Counted from the stretch's first letter, positions 13,358 through 26,224 are shown. The stretch: DNA of 64,000 nucleotides from Sabellastarte sp. h YS-2021 (GCA_964017235.1 OZ024927.1:49977293-50041292), one strand, 5' to 3'. Notes: generated by a model from the sequence alone, not told the origin. Numbers and translations are program-made.

Positions 13358-15520
13358 CAAATGCAGGTCCATTGACAATATATATAGCAATGAAGTATCA
13401 GGAACATCCAGAACCATTTTCCTCACTTGAACAAAAGGAGTAACATTTCCAGTTTATTTATAACAGTAGTTCTCTCAACAGCTGAAAATCTCCAGGGTAA
13501 CTTTTTGTTTTAACATATTTTATCAACAATTAGCCAGTAATCATAAAGTACAATTATTTTAAGCCCTTTTGCAGGGTGAATCATATACAACACTGAACAG
13601 GACTTTTCTCATGGATCGGAAAACAAGCAGGTCACCCACTGCAAACAATGTGATAATTTCTCAGGCCATCAAAGACATGTTACTAAATACGAGTGACCAT
13701 CCTAGTGTCATATAGCTCACACCTTTCCTTTCGACGACCTTGTCATGATGGTCCAAAAAGCGATCTCAGATTTGGGTAGTACATGATAAACAACAAGCTG
13801 CACAGTTATCCATCCCCACCCTTCACCTGTTCAGCATGTGTATTTTAACACAGCTCATAAGAGGTTGTAACGGCCTATTTCTGACGTATCAGAAAAGTGT
13901 GAATGCTGTGTTAGTAAGAATGATACTGAAAATATAAAGTAGCAATTTTAATACTTTTTCATTCTAATGATTTTGACTTGCTGAATCTCTTGTCTTACTT
14001 TATGCATTTTGGCTGATTTTACCAGTAACTGGTAATTTAATTCTGTCAGAAGTTACTGGGTATTTTCAGGATTTTCAAATTCTGTTTCTGATTCAGTTAA
14101 TTTCCAAGAGACCAGAGGAACTTTTATCAACAGATCTTCAGGAAAAATGTGATAAGCTTTCTGTCAATTGAGGATCCTAAAACAATGGAAAAGGTACATT
14201 TTCAGTCTAAAGAAACGGTTTTGACACCTGTATGGAGTTTTTAAAATGCAATAATGGGTTAGAGTGTTGAAATAATAAATGATTCACAGAGGTTTACTGG
14301 TCTTCATGCATTTAAATGGCCACTGTTTTTTCAAGTCATTGCGATATTTAGAGATACCACAATAATTGGCTTAGTTTTGTGGTATTATTTCCTAATCCAT
14401 CTCAAAACACTAGGGTATCACTTGACATTGTATCAATAGTTATTTTGAGATCCATCATAAAAGGCGGTATTTTCTTATGTACATATTTAAATACCTGTGT
14501 GCAGGTAATCATTATCAATACTTTAAGAGTACCAGGTAAACAATAAGATATATCAGATACTTGAGGTCTTTATTTTGTTGAAATCAAGACCCAAATCACA
14601 CTTTAAGGTATCAGTCATGACATGGGTGACAAGCATTGTTCTTGTCAATGAAAATGTAATAAACCCCAATTAATGGCCCACATTTGTTGACTCAAGTCCC
14701 AGATTTTCCATGATTTACCAAATTACAAAACATGATATCTGCACAATTTACATATTATCAAAGATTTATATGTCGAGAGTTACCCTTACTCATTATTCAG
14801 ACTCATTTTATTGTGGCCATTTGCAATACCGGGTATTGTGAATTTTAAGCAGACACCTTAATCTCATTTTAAAAATAATTGATATTCATCTAAACTTATG
14901 AATTTCTCTCTACTGATGAATCCCAACTAAGCTGTATTGTATCTCACACATTGAATGATCTGTACATGTGCATTTTATATTAATTCATTGAAAAAATATT
15001 CCTGTAGATAGAGTAATTGGAAAAGAAAGAGAATTGCCTGTTTCGTATAATTATGTCTTTCCGTCTCCATTTCCTCAAATGATTGAACTTCTTTAAACAT
15101 GCAAAATTACACCTTATTATTACCTTCAAAGGACTTATCAGATTCTCTGTGTTTTATACAATGTGTAGAATGTGAGTAGATTCAGAATTTATTTCGGGTT
15201 CCATCATAAAGCTTGATTGTAGCAGGAAATTATCATTCTAGGGTGCCATGCATTGTTATATAATCTAGTCTTTTCAGGTTTTCTCACCTGTTTATCATAA
15301 AAATGAAACTGACAAGCAAACCATCATGTGCATGATTTTCAAAAGTGCTACTTACATGGAAATAACAACAGAGTTATCTCAATTAATGCACAGATTTATC
15401 AGGCAATGTCTAAATCAGGAGTAGTGGCTGTACCAGTACAATATGTGTCCTAAACATGTACTTAGAGCTTTCTTAACCCCCTGTCTCACTGCTACAATAT
15501 GCCATACTGATAGCGTGCCC
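13358..15520. other. non-coding stretch, nothing recognised
   Basis: No coding exon, RNA gene or repeat could be supported here. Confidence 0.4.
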
Positions 15521-15651
15521 GATGTTAATATTACAGTAAATACATTGCACAGTTCACATCACAGCAAGTAGCTGGGAGGATGGAGAAAAACAATGCATAC
15601 TAGTTGGTCAACATTCTATAGTGAAAACCAGCAACTCCCAGCAAGCAAATA

Positions 15652-16045
15652 CAGTAGAACCTCTATTATCCAACCCTCTTGGGGGGAGTAATGATGGCTA
15701 GTTTTTACTTTACGGGTACGAGATTTGGGCGATAATATAATTAACATTTTTAGCGATTCCATCATTTTATTTGTATTGTAAAACACAGGAATACTATTTA
15801 TGGGGGTTGGGGGATTGCCCCCATTTATAACTCTTTTAATTTAATTTCATATTTCCTTGACAATTTCCTACAATTATCAAATATGGCGGATCCCGTACCA
15901 GTAAAGTAAAATTGCCCTGTAATGATTTTCAGTGAGATAATAGAAAGACTAAAATAATAGGTTCAAATGGAGTTGGGAGAGTGGATTTGATGTTGGATAA
16001 TTGAAAATTCAGATAATAGAGGGTTGGGTAATAGAGCTTCTACTG
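15652..16045. mobile_element. pogo/Tigger-like MITE
   Basis: The terminal inverted repeats are CAGTAGAACCTCTATTATCC at the left and, read as complement, CAGTAGAAGCTCTATTACCC at the right. This TIR sequence is typical of Tigger/pogo non-autonomous elements. The left flank is TA and the right flank CA, consistent with a TA target-site duplication that has one substitution. It has no transposase and is 394 bp long. Confidence 0.85.
15703..15911. repeat. inner inverted-repeat element inside the Tigger-like MITE
   Basis: The left arm TTTTACTTTACGGGTACG (from 15703) and the right arm GGATCCCGTACCAGTAAAG (ending 15911 with TAAAA) are inverted and nearly identical. A stem ATGGGGG...CCCCCAT sits inside at about 15797-15821. 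It is either a second element nested in the MITE or a subterminal repeat of the MITE. No target-site duplication is clear. Confidence 0.55.
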
Positions 16046-16631
16046 CACCAATTTTTCCACTTTATAGTTGGCTGGGAATCAAACCAGGGGCTGTGAGCTT
16101 TTGGGTGAGTGATTTAGGCACAACAGCACAATGCCTTCCTGGCATCCTGAGAGCCCCAAGTTTCAACTGTAATATGGAGAGAACTGTACAAGCCACATTA
16201 ATAAAGATCGGTAGTTGAAAACATGATAGAATATAGCATGTTTTTTTTTTATATATTTGAAATACAAAGGAAATTTACTGACTCACAGGGTTAAGAGATT
16301 TGAGACACTGACAGGTTCCGAGTGAGGATGTGGTGATGTTAAGATCCTAACAGTTCAAATTTTTATGTGCTATATCTTCAAAATACATGTGAGATATTGA
16401 TTTGTAATTTAAAGACCTAAAATACCTATCTCCCACTCCCACCACAAAAAAGATCATCCAAATTATTGTATCAAATTGGCTATATTTATGGCTGAATAAT
16501 ATAAGTGGGTCACATTAGCCATGTATATGCTTATATTACATAACCACCTGTGACATGATTGAGTCATGGACCCTCCCATCACACCTCATTGCACTTGTAC
16601 ATCCCACGACCCAAGCCCCAACTCCTCACAA

Positions 16632-16643
16632 CCCCCCCCCCCC
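16632..16643. repeat. C homopolymer, 12 bp
   Basis: An uninterrupted run of 12 C in an otherwise AT-rich region. It is likely length-variable or error-prone. Confidence 0.8.
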
Positions 16644-16849
16644 AACTCTTGTCCACCTTCTTGCATGCAGACCCAATGTTGAAAAGCTTAAACTATGGTA
16701 CTACCCATAGTCAGGTCCACTTTTATGGGACTCTGTTTAGTAGAATTCCACTTCAACAAAAACAAATTTAATGCCTAAAGATCCTCTTTATATAGATTTT
16801 TTCAATCTAACTTTGTGGTCTTTTACAAGTAACCTCTGAAAACAGTGGT

Positions 16850-17050
16850 GTTATGCAAACAGACTTGCTTCCCACCTCTGAGGGTTTAGGTTCCAGTTGT
16901 GACTTAGACCTTAAGCAAGCAAGTTGGTAGTAGCTCCTTGATACCAGATGGTTTAAATTATTGAACTGTGGCCAACTAGTATACACTACTTTCTTTCATT
17001 GTACTTCCATCACAACCACATGTCATTGAGATCGATCATATTCTTGTCAT
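16850..17050 (+). repeat. diverged SINE copy
   Basis: The order CTTCCCACCTCTGAGGGTTTAG, GCAAGCAAGTTGGTAGTAGC, then a GAACTGTGGCCAACTAGTAT-like block matches the plus-strand consensus of the (AAAT)n SINE family. The poly(AAAT) tail is gone. Confidence 0.6.
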
Positions 17051-17331
17051 ACTTTTGGGTCAGTGTGTTACTACACAGAATTTGTGTTGCCTGTGACCAC
17101 TCAAATTCTTCATAAGATGCAATTAATATCACCAAGATGTCTCTCACATACCAGTGGGTTAACCCTCAGAGAGAGGGACAGAGTCTCGAACATAATCACA
17201 ATGTATGAATCTTTGAAGCTTTTACATGGAAAGTGTATGCTTTTCTCGCAATCCATGAAAACTGGCCAAAAAAAGCAAGACTGGAAAACCTTAAGGTTTT
17301 AAAAAATGTTGTTTTTTTTTAAATCACAGTA

Positions 17332-17571
17332 TTTATTTATTTATTTATTTGGGGTTTTACGTCGCTTTCAACACTGTACAGGTCATATCACGACAGTTAG
17401 TTGGAAGGGCAGAGGAAACCAGTACATACAGTTTATTAGGGTTCTGTACTGTAAACTGCCGACCAATGGCAAGCAACTACCAGCTTTCCCACTTGAGGCC
17501 ATGCCGTGAATCGAACCCCAACCTCATAGGTGGGAGGCGAGAGTGTTACCACTCTGCCACCGTGGCCCCGG
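17332..17571 (-). repeat. young full-length tRNA-derived SINE with 14-bp TSD
   Basis: Read on the minus strand it starts with a tRNA-like head: A box GTGGCAGAGTGGTAAC, then B box GGGTTCGATTC. A 150-bp body follows, and it ends ACCCCAAATAAATAAATAAA. It is flanked by a perfect 14-bp duplication, TTTAAATCACAGTA, at 17318-17331 and 17572-17585. The intact pol III boxes and perfect duplication mark a recent insertion. The open frames that cross it are shadows of the repeat. Confidence 0.92.
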
Positions 17572-17699
17572 TTTAAATCACAGTAATGTAAAATATACAA
17601 TATAGTAATTTTATTGGAAATGAAAGGGTAATTATGGATTTTATGGAGCTTAATCTCTATCATTTGCTAGACTCAAATGCAAAAATATACATAAATGTA

Positions 17700-17936
17700 T
17701 TGAATAGCTGTAGGTCCATTGACATAGTCAAGTCATTCCCAAGAAGATACAGGGGTGGCTATAGCGGCTAGGCTTTTGCAAATACGTAAGTTTTGAGCTT
17801 TTTCCTAAAGGAGGCAATAGATGTTACACTGTGTACATTGTCACAAAGGTCATTCCAAATCTTAGGAGCATCAAAGGCAAAACTATTACTTAAGTGTTTG
17901 ACTGAGTTGTAGGGAGAACAGTGAAGATTCTTATTC
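17700..17936 (-). mobile_element. LINE C-terminal fragment
   Basis: The minus strand encodes NSFAFDAPKIWNDL, then SIASFRKKLKTYVFAKA and a stop, homologous to the end of the 9435 LINE. The following 3'UTR is cut off near 17700. It abuts a second LINE fragment at 17937, which suggests one LINE inserted into or beside the other. Confidence 0.8.
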
Positions 17937-18470
17937 TGATAGTATTTTTATAGCGCTTAATCTCCATCTAAAGACAGACTCTAGGGTCACCAAACAGAAA
18001 AGCAGAAAACTATAATTATTAACATGAGACATAGCAGGGTGAGCACCATGGAGAGAAACCAGGAAAAGCAGAAATTAGGGTGGGTATGCTTGTGCAAAGA
18101 GATATATTTTGAGCTTCTTTCTGAATGAGTGGAGAGAAGTGGCTGAACGTGCATCATCAGGCAAATCATTTCAAATCTCTGGATCATCATAGGCAAAGCT
18201 GAGACCAAAGTTCTTAGAAGACTCATATACTGAAGTGGCAAAGTGTGGGACCTCGAGGAATGCACCATCAGCTTGACTTTTACCTGTGTTATAAACTCTA
18301 TGTCTAGGTTTAAGAAAAGGTACAAAACATTTTGGATAACCACTATGTCGGAACTTGTACACTAGTAAGGCAGTCTTGAATATGGAACGGTGTTCAATAA
18401 GCAGTGGAGAAAAGTAAAAAGGAGGGACTGGTAGGTATTGATGGTACCATACAAAGCTCAACGTCAAGGG
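17937..18470 (-). mobile_element. LINE 3' end fragment
   Basis: The minus strand encodes IEHRSIFKTALLVYKFRHSG, then KNFGLSFAYDDPEI. After a frameshift near 18170 it continues with SERSSKYI-like remnants of the usual FRKKLKIYLFAQAYPP ending. The 3' end carries GGAGATTAAGCGCTATAAAA. It is the same family as the 9435 copy, and it is inactive. Confidence 0.85.
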
Positions 18471-19267
18471 ATTTCACCCAACTATAAGGAATAAATTAAT
18501 TTTTTAGAATTCAAGAAGTAATCTTTCTGTAGATACTTGTTATTATTTCTTTGATGGCTTTATTATATTACAACCCAATAATTGTGAGACACTTTGCAAT
18601 TGTATTGTATTTATAATACAATAATCATAAGACAGTCTGCAATTGTGAAAGACACCAACTTCCCAGAACTCAATATCTTTTGGTAACTATTCAAATAAAG
18701 ATCAGTTAGTTTCATTCATCATTGAAATCTAGCTGTCAATTTCGTAGAGTAACTGAATCAGTCTTGTCACCATCTCACAATATAAAGAATTCTTTTTGGG
18801 AGGGATAATTGAATAAACTTATTCACACAGGAGACAATATTTTATATAGAAGCATATAGATTTCAGTACAATGAACCCAGACACTTGTCCTGTAGATCTA
18901 TAGTGTGAAAATCAGTTACATCATGACCTGATCACCACTCACCACTTGTATGGTCTATAGAGGAGGATGTAAGTAATGTGGTGAAATTCACAGATCATTT
19001 TAACAAGATCAAAAACCTTATAGGAAGTTTACAGGAAGTGTTCCTGTGTAAAGTGATGCAAGGTCTTTCTCTTTGATGCTCATTCTTTCATGTATTCACA
19101 CTTTCTGCTGTAAAATCCATCTTGTGTGTAGAAATACTTTTAAAGTACAGTAGAAACTCTATTCACTGACATATTATCAAACTATTTAATGTATAAACTC
19201 ATTTCTAGTCTCTCAAATTGGTAGCTGTATTTTCACATAGTTTTATACAAAAAGACCTCTTCTATTA

Positions 19268-19383
19268 ACCTGGCTATGTCATTGGATTAACATTAATTAT
19301 CTTGTCTTTTGTTCAGATGTGCCTTTTAGAGTCTGTCATTGATGGAGATTAGGCGCTATAAAAGTCCACGTTAGATTAGATTA
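19268..19383 (+). mobile_element. LINE 3'UTR fragment
   Basis: It matches only the 3'UTR of the 13105 copy (CTGGCTATGTCATTGGATTA, then GGAGATTAGGCGCTATAAAA) and ends in an (AGATT)n tail. It is a very short 5'-truncated insertion. Confidence 0.8.
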
Positions 19384-22045
19384 CAATTCAGTGTAATGAA
19401 CCTTCTGTCATCCAACCACTGTCTGACTCTCCCAGCTTTTAGGCATACATTTAATTGCATTAAATTTAATTTATTGCATGGTTCAGTTGAACTATTCAAA
19501 CTTTTTGTAACTGGCACTGTTAAAACAAATTATGTCCAAGAAAGAAATACTTCTTGTTCGTTCTTTCCAGTTTGATTTAGCCAAGGTTAAAACCATATTT
19601 AGTCAAAAATAGATAGATTGTTTCTGAGGAAGCAATCTCCCAGTAGTTGGTTCCTCTAATTACCAGGCCTGTAATTATAACACAGACTGCTCCTTGTTAG
19701 TCTGTTTACTTTGTACTGTCTGTTTCACTAGAATACAAATCACAGGTGTTGAATACTTTCAAAGGCTGTAAAAACTAATTGGTGATTTTTTAGTCCATAA
19801 AAATACAGAACCTTTTTTTCTGTTAGTACTTTTATGACCTATTTTAAGGACAGGAGCTAATCTCTATAATCTTAATGGGAACAAGTTGAACATTTGACAA
19901 ACATTGCTTCCTGTCAGTGACCTCAGCTGATATATTTATCATCCCTTCATGTTTTCCTTTAAAAATCTAGTGATATTTAGTAACATTTGTACTTATAAAA
20001 CACATTAGAAAATGTGTAATTATCATTACATAATAATGTTCTGCATTTAAGCTGAATAAATTTCAATTTCTCATATTGAAATCTGGGATATTTCAAATTC
20101 CTGGAGTTTTTAAATGGTGTCCTTTAAAATTCCAGGAGGAAGCAATTTGTATTTGAGGTATTTGAGAAGGTGAGTGCGAGTTGATACAATGGCTTGCATT
20201 GTCCCCCACCCCCTGTCTACCCCTCCCACCCCTGAAGCCGTGTCAGCTGAAAAATACCCAGTCCCCACCCCCAAATACACCTTTTCTCAAAGCATTTTAT
20301 GGGACCCCACCAAGATGTAAACAAAGCCCTTATGTTGGTGACTTGAGACTTTTAGTATGAGTCCATACACTTTTGATTTCCCCCGTCAGATTCTGCTTTC
20401 TGGTTTTCTGGATTTAAATTCTAAATTTTTTGCAGTTTAAACACTTGGTGTTGTCCAGTTAATTCAGTATTGAAAATTAACTATAAAATATAACTATTTC
20501 TTTCCTTTTAAGTTGAAAAGAATAGAATAGCTATGTTTTTACAATGTGTCTGAGTTTAAGTTGAAAACAAAAATGTTTTGGTTTGTTTGTGGCATTATTT
20601 CTGCTCGGTTAAAGTTGCTAAATTGCAGCACTAACTTAAAGTCAGTGCATTTAATCACCCAGAGTAATAATAATGTGGCTTTTTTACTTTTACATATTTC
20701 AAGTCATTTCACAACAACACATATTGAACTCTTAGCTAAAAGTTTGATTTTTTTGTATAATTCTTGTAAACTTAGTGTATGGAACAATGTCCATCTGGAA
20801 TAGTGACCAATAAAACAGTGTCTATCAGGAACTCTGCCCATCACCAAATTTTTAGACTTGGAATTCCTCCCATTGTATTTTTGTCCATCATTATTTACCA
20901 ACATTAACTTAAATGTATTCAAATGTTACCTTTCTACACACCAGTTATATAAAATGTAAGTATAATGAGCAAATAATACAGGAAAGGTAACTGTATGGGT
21001 AGTTGGTAAGTCATTTTACTATTACTCTGTTCTACTTATTTAGTCTGAATGATATAAAATGCTTAAAGTAAGCTGCCTAGGGGACTTGACAAAACAACAT
21101 CAGCACTGATGTATGGTCTTGTATTTGCCATGCCATTTAGCTCACTTTTGTTGAATGTTGAGTGTTAGGAGCCATCTTCCTGTACTGATGGACCATCTTT
21201 ATGTTAAAATACCATGTACCTGTACAGTTAATGAGCACATAGGGTAAATGATGATGTGATCTAAATTGGTCTCTGTGTACATATTGACCATTTGCAAAAG
21301 AATCTATTTAGAACAGTAAATATTACCATGGAGAATTCCCTATAAATAACATTTACAGAAGCCTACTAATGAGACATTAGCATATGGTATATATTTACCA
21401 TTGTTGGCTGGTCACATTTAATGCAGCATAACCATTCCATGAGGGTACCCATTTGCATCAGTCTTGTAGAATCAAATACTTTAGAATTCTTAGTGGCCAT
21501 TTTCATAGCACACAAAAAACCCAGGGATTAAATCTTCAGCATCCTCCATTCTCTTGAAGAATCCCACAGAGTTCTAAATGGTAATGGCTAGGTCTTCTCT
21601 ACTTGACCATAAAGGACCAAACTACTAATTCTGTATGGTAAGAGCACTTCAACTTGATTTGACTAGATCTCACGAGCTTGCAGTTCTGAATACTATGTGT
21701 TTATACAATTGTGTCATTTCTATAAGGTCTTCTTTGTTGTTTGTGATTGTTACAGACCCTGAATGCTAATTCCATAAGAGTTACTTTAGTTTATTTTAAT
21801 TAGCAGTGGACATTTGTTCATGTGTAAAAAGACCTTAATAATGTCCCCTGTAATATGTACTGTTTCAACTCAATGAGAGACAGCCTTAATCTGCTTGAAG
21901 ATTCTGTATGGTGAAATTTCTTGAATGAGAAATCAGCAGATGTAAATTCTTCTTAACTTATGTAGATTTCACAAAACACTTAAACATGTTCTTAAATTCT
22001 TTGGTATCTTTGTATCTTTTGTATATTTAATGCATATGAGAGTGC
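19384..22045. other. non-coding stretch, nothing recognised
   Basis: No coding exon is supported. A C-rich patch at 20203-20275 stands out from the AT-rich surroundings but has no recognisable function. The short frames at 20546 and 20704 overlap on opposite strands and look like chance. Confidence 0.4.
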
Positions 22046-22049
22046 ATAC

Positions 22050-22225
22050 TTTTGTCAAGGTCCAATACCTCCACTATATGTGCAATGATAAAAAAATCTT
22101 CTAAAAAATTCCTGGATCCAGATGGTGATCTAGATCACTACCAATATGTATTAACCAGTTTCTTGTGTCTCCTGAAGATTCATCAAAATCCATCCTCACC
22201 TTCAATCCTCAAGTTATTTTGCAAA
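22050..22225 (+). repeat. diverged copy of the ~200-bp dispersed repeat
   Basis: CTGGATCCAGATGGTGATCT followed by AGATCACTACCAA matches the diagnostic start of the repeat at 9100. An AATACCTCCACTA string just upstream resembles its terminal arm. The downstream half is strongly diverged. Confidence 0.55.
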
Positions 22226-24285
22226 TAAATGCACGTCACCTTTACATATACCTATTTATCAGAGGTTAATGTTGATGGAAATCTAAATTTTTCCTTTCAA
22301 AGGCACCATTAATTTTTGTATTTGTTTTGTTAAGCGAATTATACAGGACAAATAATTTTCAAAAATCTTCTAATATTCATTTTACAAAAGCTATATGTTT
22401 CAGAGATTATTCTGTACTTTTTAGGCTGCAAATTCAAATATGTGAAGAACTTTGGGGCATTTTAAGCAAACTATCTTCACAAGACAGCATTAAACTCAAT
22501 CTGTCTCTGAGGTATGTAATACTTGTATAATTAGTGTTCAGTGTGAAAGGAAACCCTGTTTGAATTATTTAGCAATAAAACAAAGAGTAAAAACAAGTTA
22601 TACATGCTGGTGTAAAACATGGAAACACTGTGAGAAGATGATACAGAAGATGAGAATGCTCTAAGTGTAGGGAACTCCATGCTCATTAGACTATGTCCAA
22701 GATAAAAGCACTAAAGCTGCCAGTTACTATCACTTAGAGAGTAAAATACCAGAAAAAAATCCATAATTAAAAAGATCCACCCTCAAAGATACATCCCTGG
22801 GTCTCTTCCAGGAGGGGTCACTCTGGTCAGTGCAAAAACATTCAATGGAGCGGAAATATTAATTGGCTGGTGTGTGAAGTATTGGGTAGAGATAGAAGAG
22901 GTTGAAGTAGTCATTGACTGTGATATGCAGTGCAGTTGTCTCGGTTTCACCGAGTAGACAACCATACTTGACTGATAGATTTTGTACATTTTATTCACCT
23001 CCTTTGTAGTTTGCTTTCTTTTATAACCCGTGTTTTCAAATAGTTAAGCAAGTGTGATATAAAATAGTCAGCAATAGATGGCAGTGTATTGCTAAAAATT
23101 ACATGCTCTATTGCATGAATAAATTGCTATGTATTGATATTTAACACGAAAAGTTCTTGGGAGTTTCCAAGCCAGAAAAAACTCTACTAGATTTCATATA
23201 ATTCTTAATAGATATAAATTATATGTGAATGTAGATTTCTATAAATGAGAGCTTTTTATTAGATAATTGCTGGAGTTTATCTTACAAATGGTCATCGGTT
23301 AATAGTTACTTAGACTGAATAACTGTGTTCCATTTAATATTTTCATATTTCAGAAACATACATGATACATAGTGTAACATTAAAAGATAGAGAATAAGAA
23401 AGAATTTGATTTGGGTAGAGATGCATCTTCTACATATAACGAGAGAGGATTCTATTTTTACATGCATGAAATGTGAAATATTGAATTAAAACATTGGATA
23501 AGAATACAAATAAACATAAACATGTGATATTTTTAATGTTGATTGAGGTTTATATTGTGAAATACAGTACTTATAAAACTAAACAAGACATTTAATAAAA
23601 GTATTACACTACAATGGCAATCTAGATTAACAAATAACATACTAAACAAGTAGTCATGTGTACATTTACTGGAAAATATTGAAAACATCATACATCTAAA
23701 AATCAAACTAGTTATCAGCATTTTCTTTTCATCAAATGGTACTATATATTCATTTTAATCAAAATCAGGTCATTTAGAAATCATTACAAAGCCCCGAAGA
23801 CAAGATATGAAAATGATTCAAATTTCCAAGTTTCCACAGACGTGCTTGCTTGGCCTTTGAAGTAGGTAGTCAACAGGTTGCTGTACAGGTGAACAGAAGC
23901 ATATTTCTATCCTCTTTAAAGTCCAGCCCAACAGGTTTCATAAACCATCCTCTTATACTCACACTGGTCTGCTGCTATTTAAATATCATTTGTAGCTACT
24001 ATAGATCATTTGACAAGCTTTATGAGAGCAAAGGCCAGTGATTTTCCAGCCTACTTCTGCCATCATTATTTCCTCATCTGATGAGTCTCATAGGACTCTT
24101 ACCACTTCTGTGTGGTTATATTCATAAAGATATCCAACATGCCATGCTCAACCCACTTCCCTTTATGTAAGTCATGCTACCAGTTCAGTCCTTTTCTCGA
24201 CTAGTCTGAGTTTCTTCTTAATCTGGAATTATTTAATATTTTTGCACTTAAGGTTTTTTTTCAAAACCTTTACAGAACACCCAAT
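22226..24285. other. non-coding stretch
   Basis: No coding exon. A small imperfect hairpin lies at about 22936-22964 (GTTGTCTCGGT, loop TTC, then ACCGAGTAGACAAC). Its role is unknown. The short minus-strand frame overlapping it at 22783 is not supported. Confidence 0.4.
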
Positions 24286-24289
24286 TGTC

Positions 24290-24510
24290 AGAGCAGATTA
24301 ACATGTTTGGCATTTATTAATTTGACTCTCACCTCTGTAGTTTCAGGTTCAAATCCAGCATAAAGTAACATGGAAGATTCACTCAGCGCCTGTCTTGATA
24401 TGACCTTTGTGTATGAAATAGATATAAAACTACAACTTCAGTAGTTTTCCTCTGAATGCCTCAGAGGATTAGCCTGATGTAATTCTTATAGTACATGCAA
24501 TATGCACCTG
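24290..24510 (+). repeat. diverged tRNA-derived SINE copy
   Basis: The head reads AGATTAACATGTTTGGCATT, then GACTCTCACCTCTGTAG, and a good B box GGTTCAAATCC near 24350. A CTTGATATGACC-like block follows. No tail is preserved. Confidence 0.55.
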
Positions 24511-25559
24511 TAAAATCAATAGTGCCTTTTCCAGTTAAAGTTTTTTTTTCATGTTAAGATATTTAAATTAAGATTACAGTAACTAAAGCTAATTATCTGT
24601 CAAGGTAATCTTACAATAACTCAAATATAAAGTGTATTTTATGAAAGGTGTCCTGGGCTAGAAACACTTTTAAGTTTTTGTAGACAGGGCATAAATTTGA
24701 AAGAGGTGATAAAGAGACAAACAACAACTATAGTCTAAATTTCTAAAATTCACTGTTTGGTTTACATCATCCTGCATTCATCTTTAAATGGGATTCCTTT
24801 TAAATCCTGCAAATAATCTGGCAGTTTAATATAAGTTTTAGTGAAGGTATGGGACAGTTATAAAGGATAGCATACGGTAAGAAAATGTAAGTGTAGAGTA
24901 ATGCACAAGAGGATTTGTGTGTGGTTTGACAGGTTATGCACTCCAGTGATCAAAGTCCCACCTCATACAGAGAGGTATAACACACAGGAGATGCTCACGA
25001 CATCTGTCTTTCTTACTAAAATTCCCCTGTATATGTCATCCAAATTGTCTTTAAAATAAATTTCTATAGATTTCATTTACAGCATAAGTCATCTTGGATG
25101 CCAATTGTGGCTGAATTGGTCTCTTGTATCTATGCAATTTGCTCTTTCCATTTTACATTGCATGTTAAGTGAGGATCAAATAAAATGGCTGTCAACTCTA
25201 AGTCATGAAATTCACCAGTAACCAGTTTCGCCAAACACCTTATCTTATTCAGGAACATATGTAAAGTTAACACGGTATCAGTCGATTTCAAAAATTGATG
25301 CTATTTTATTTTAGGCAGTTTAGACATGTTCAAGACAATCATATTTTGTTGTATCAAGTTTGCCATTCTTCATTGTAAAAGAAGTGATATTTTGAAGCTC
25401 AAGGTCAAAATTGAGAAGTTATCACTACAAGTTATGAAAATATATTACTGGTGTTGCTGTGTAACATCCAGGGAACCTGGCTCAGTAATTTTCATGGCAG
25501 TACTTTGGCAAAAGGGCCTGTGAGCAAGGTTGCTCTGGTTGTATATTGTGCCTAAGGGG

Positions 25560-26144
25560 CCAGTTACACATAGCCGGATGCGCCACGGATATACCCCACG
25601 GTTCCATATATGGTAACTGATAGGGATGCACAAGGGATGGGGGTGGTCATGTAAAAGATTTACGGAACTGCCACGGATCTGCTACGGACTGCTACAGACA
25701 GGTTTGCGGATGAAAAGATTGCACCAAGGATTGGTCTTATGACTGTTATTTAATCCCCAAACCCTGTCCGTGTCAGTCCGTAGCAGATCTGGTTAGATCC
25801 GGCAATGTTTTTATGGATATTTTTTGCCGCGGAAGCATCAAGGATATAAGGGATGCCACAAGGACATCCAGGATGGGTATATGGACAATAAGGACACATG
25901 AGCTACGGGTGAGATACAGAAGAGCTATGGATATCAATTACAGATAAGATCCACAAAGCCTTTTACAGAAAAATCAAACAGTTTGATTTTTCCATGGCGT
26001 CCCCATGGATACATGGCATCCGTGGCAGAAGCCACAAGGACATTACGGATGTTACGGATGGAAAAGATGGTCCGTAAATCACTCAACATTTTCCATATAA
26101 GGAATCTTGCCGCGATCCAGGGGTACATCGGCTATGTGTAACTG
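25560..26144. mobile_element. multi-hairpin ATCCGT-rich MITE, copy 1
   Basis: The termini are inverted: CCAGTTACACATAGCCGGAT at the left and, as complement, CCAGTTACACATAGCCGATG at the right. The inside is built of ACGGAT/ATCCGT words in both orientations. One inverted pair is GATCTGCTACGGACT near 25675 with AGTCCGTAGCAGATC near 25779. At 25969-25991 there is a perfect palindrome with 11-bp arms around AAAAATCAAAC-A. It has no coding capacity. It is a non-autonomous TIR DNA element; superfamily not determined. Confidence 0.82.
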
Positions 26145-26224
26145 GGGTCTAATGATTACAGTAACTCATCTAGATCTGATTGTACACTTGCAGCAATCTT
26201 GCTTTGAGTTAGGTTTACATTTGC

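Larger units (their letters stand above)
15525..16145 (-). repeat. old SINE copy split by a DNA transposon
   Basis: The 15525-15651 part matches the minus-strand body of the (AAAT)n SINE (AGTTGGTCAACATTCTATAG, CAGCAACTCCCAGCAAGCAA). The 16046-16145 part continues it (TTTTTCCACTTTATAG, then the B-box complement GGGAATCAAACC). The interruption is exactly the Tigger-like element at 15652-16045. It is diverged, so the SINE insertion is old. Confidence 0.7.

Noticed and set aside
17500..17571. Possible tRNA gene on the minus strand
   Set aside because: Good A and B boxes, but it is the head of a TSD-flanked SINE and lacks a paired acceptor stem.
19147..19220. Tigger-like terminus (CAGTAGAAACTCTATTC)
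   Set aside because: Only one end is visible and no inverted partner or TA duplication was found.
22936..22964. Hairpin resembling a regulatory RNA stem
   Set aside because: The stem is imperfect with a bulge. There is no flanking gene and no repeat copies in the window, so no function can be argued.
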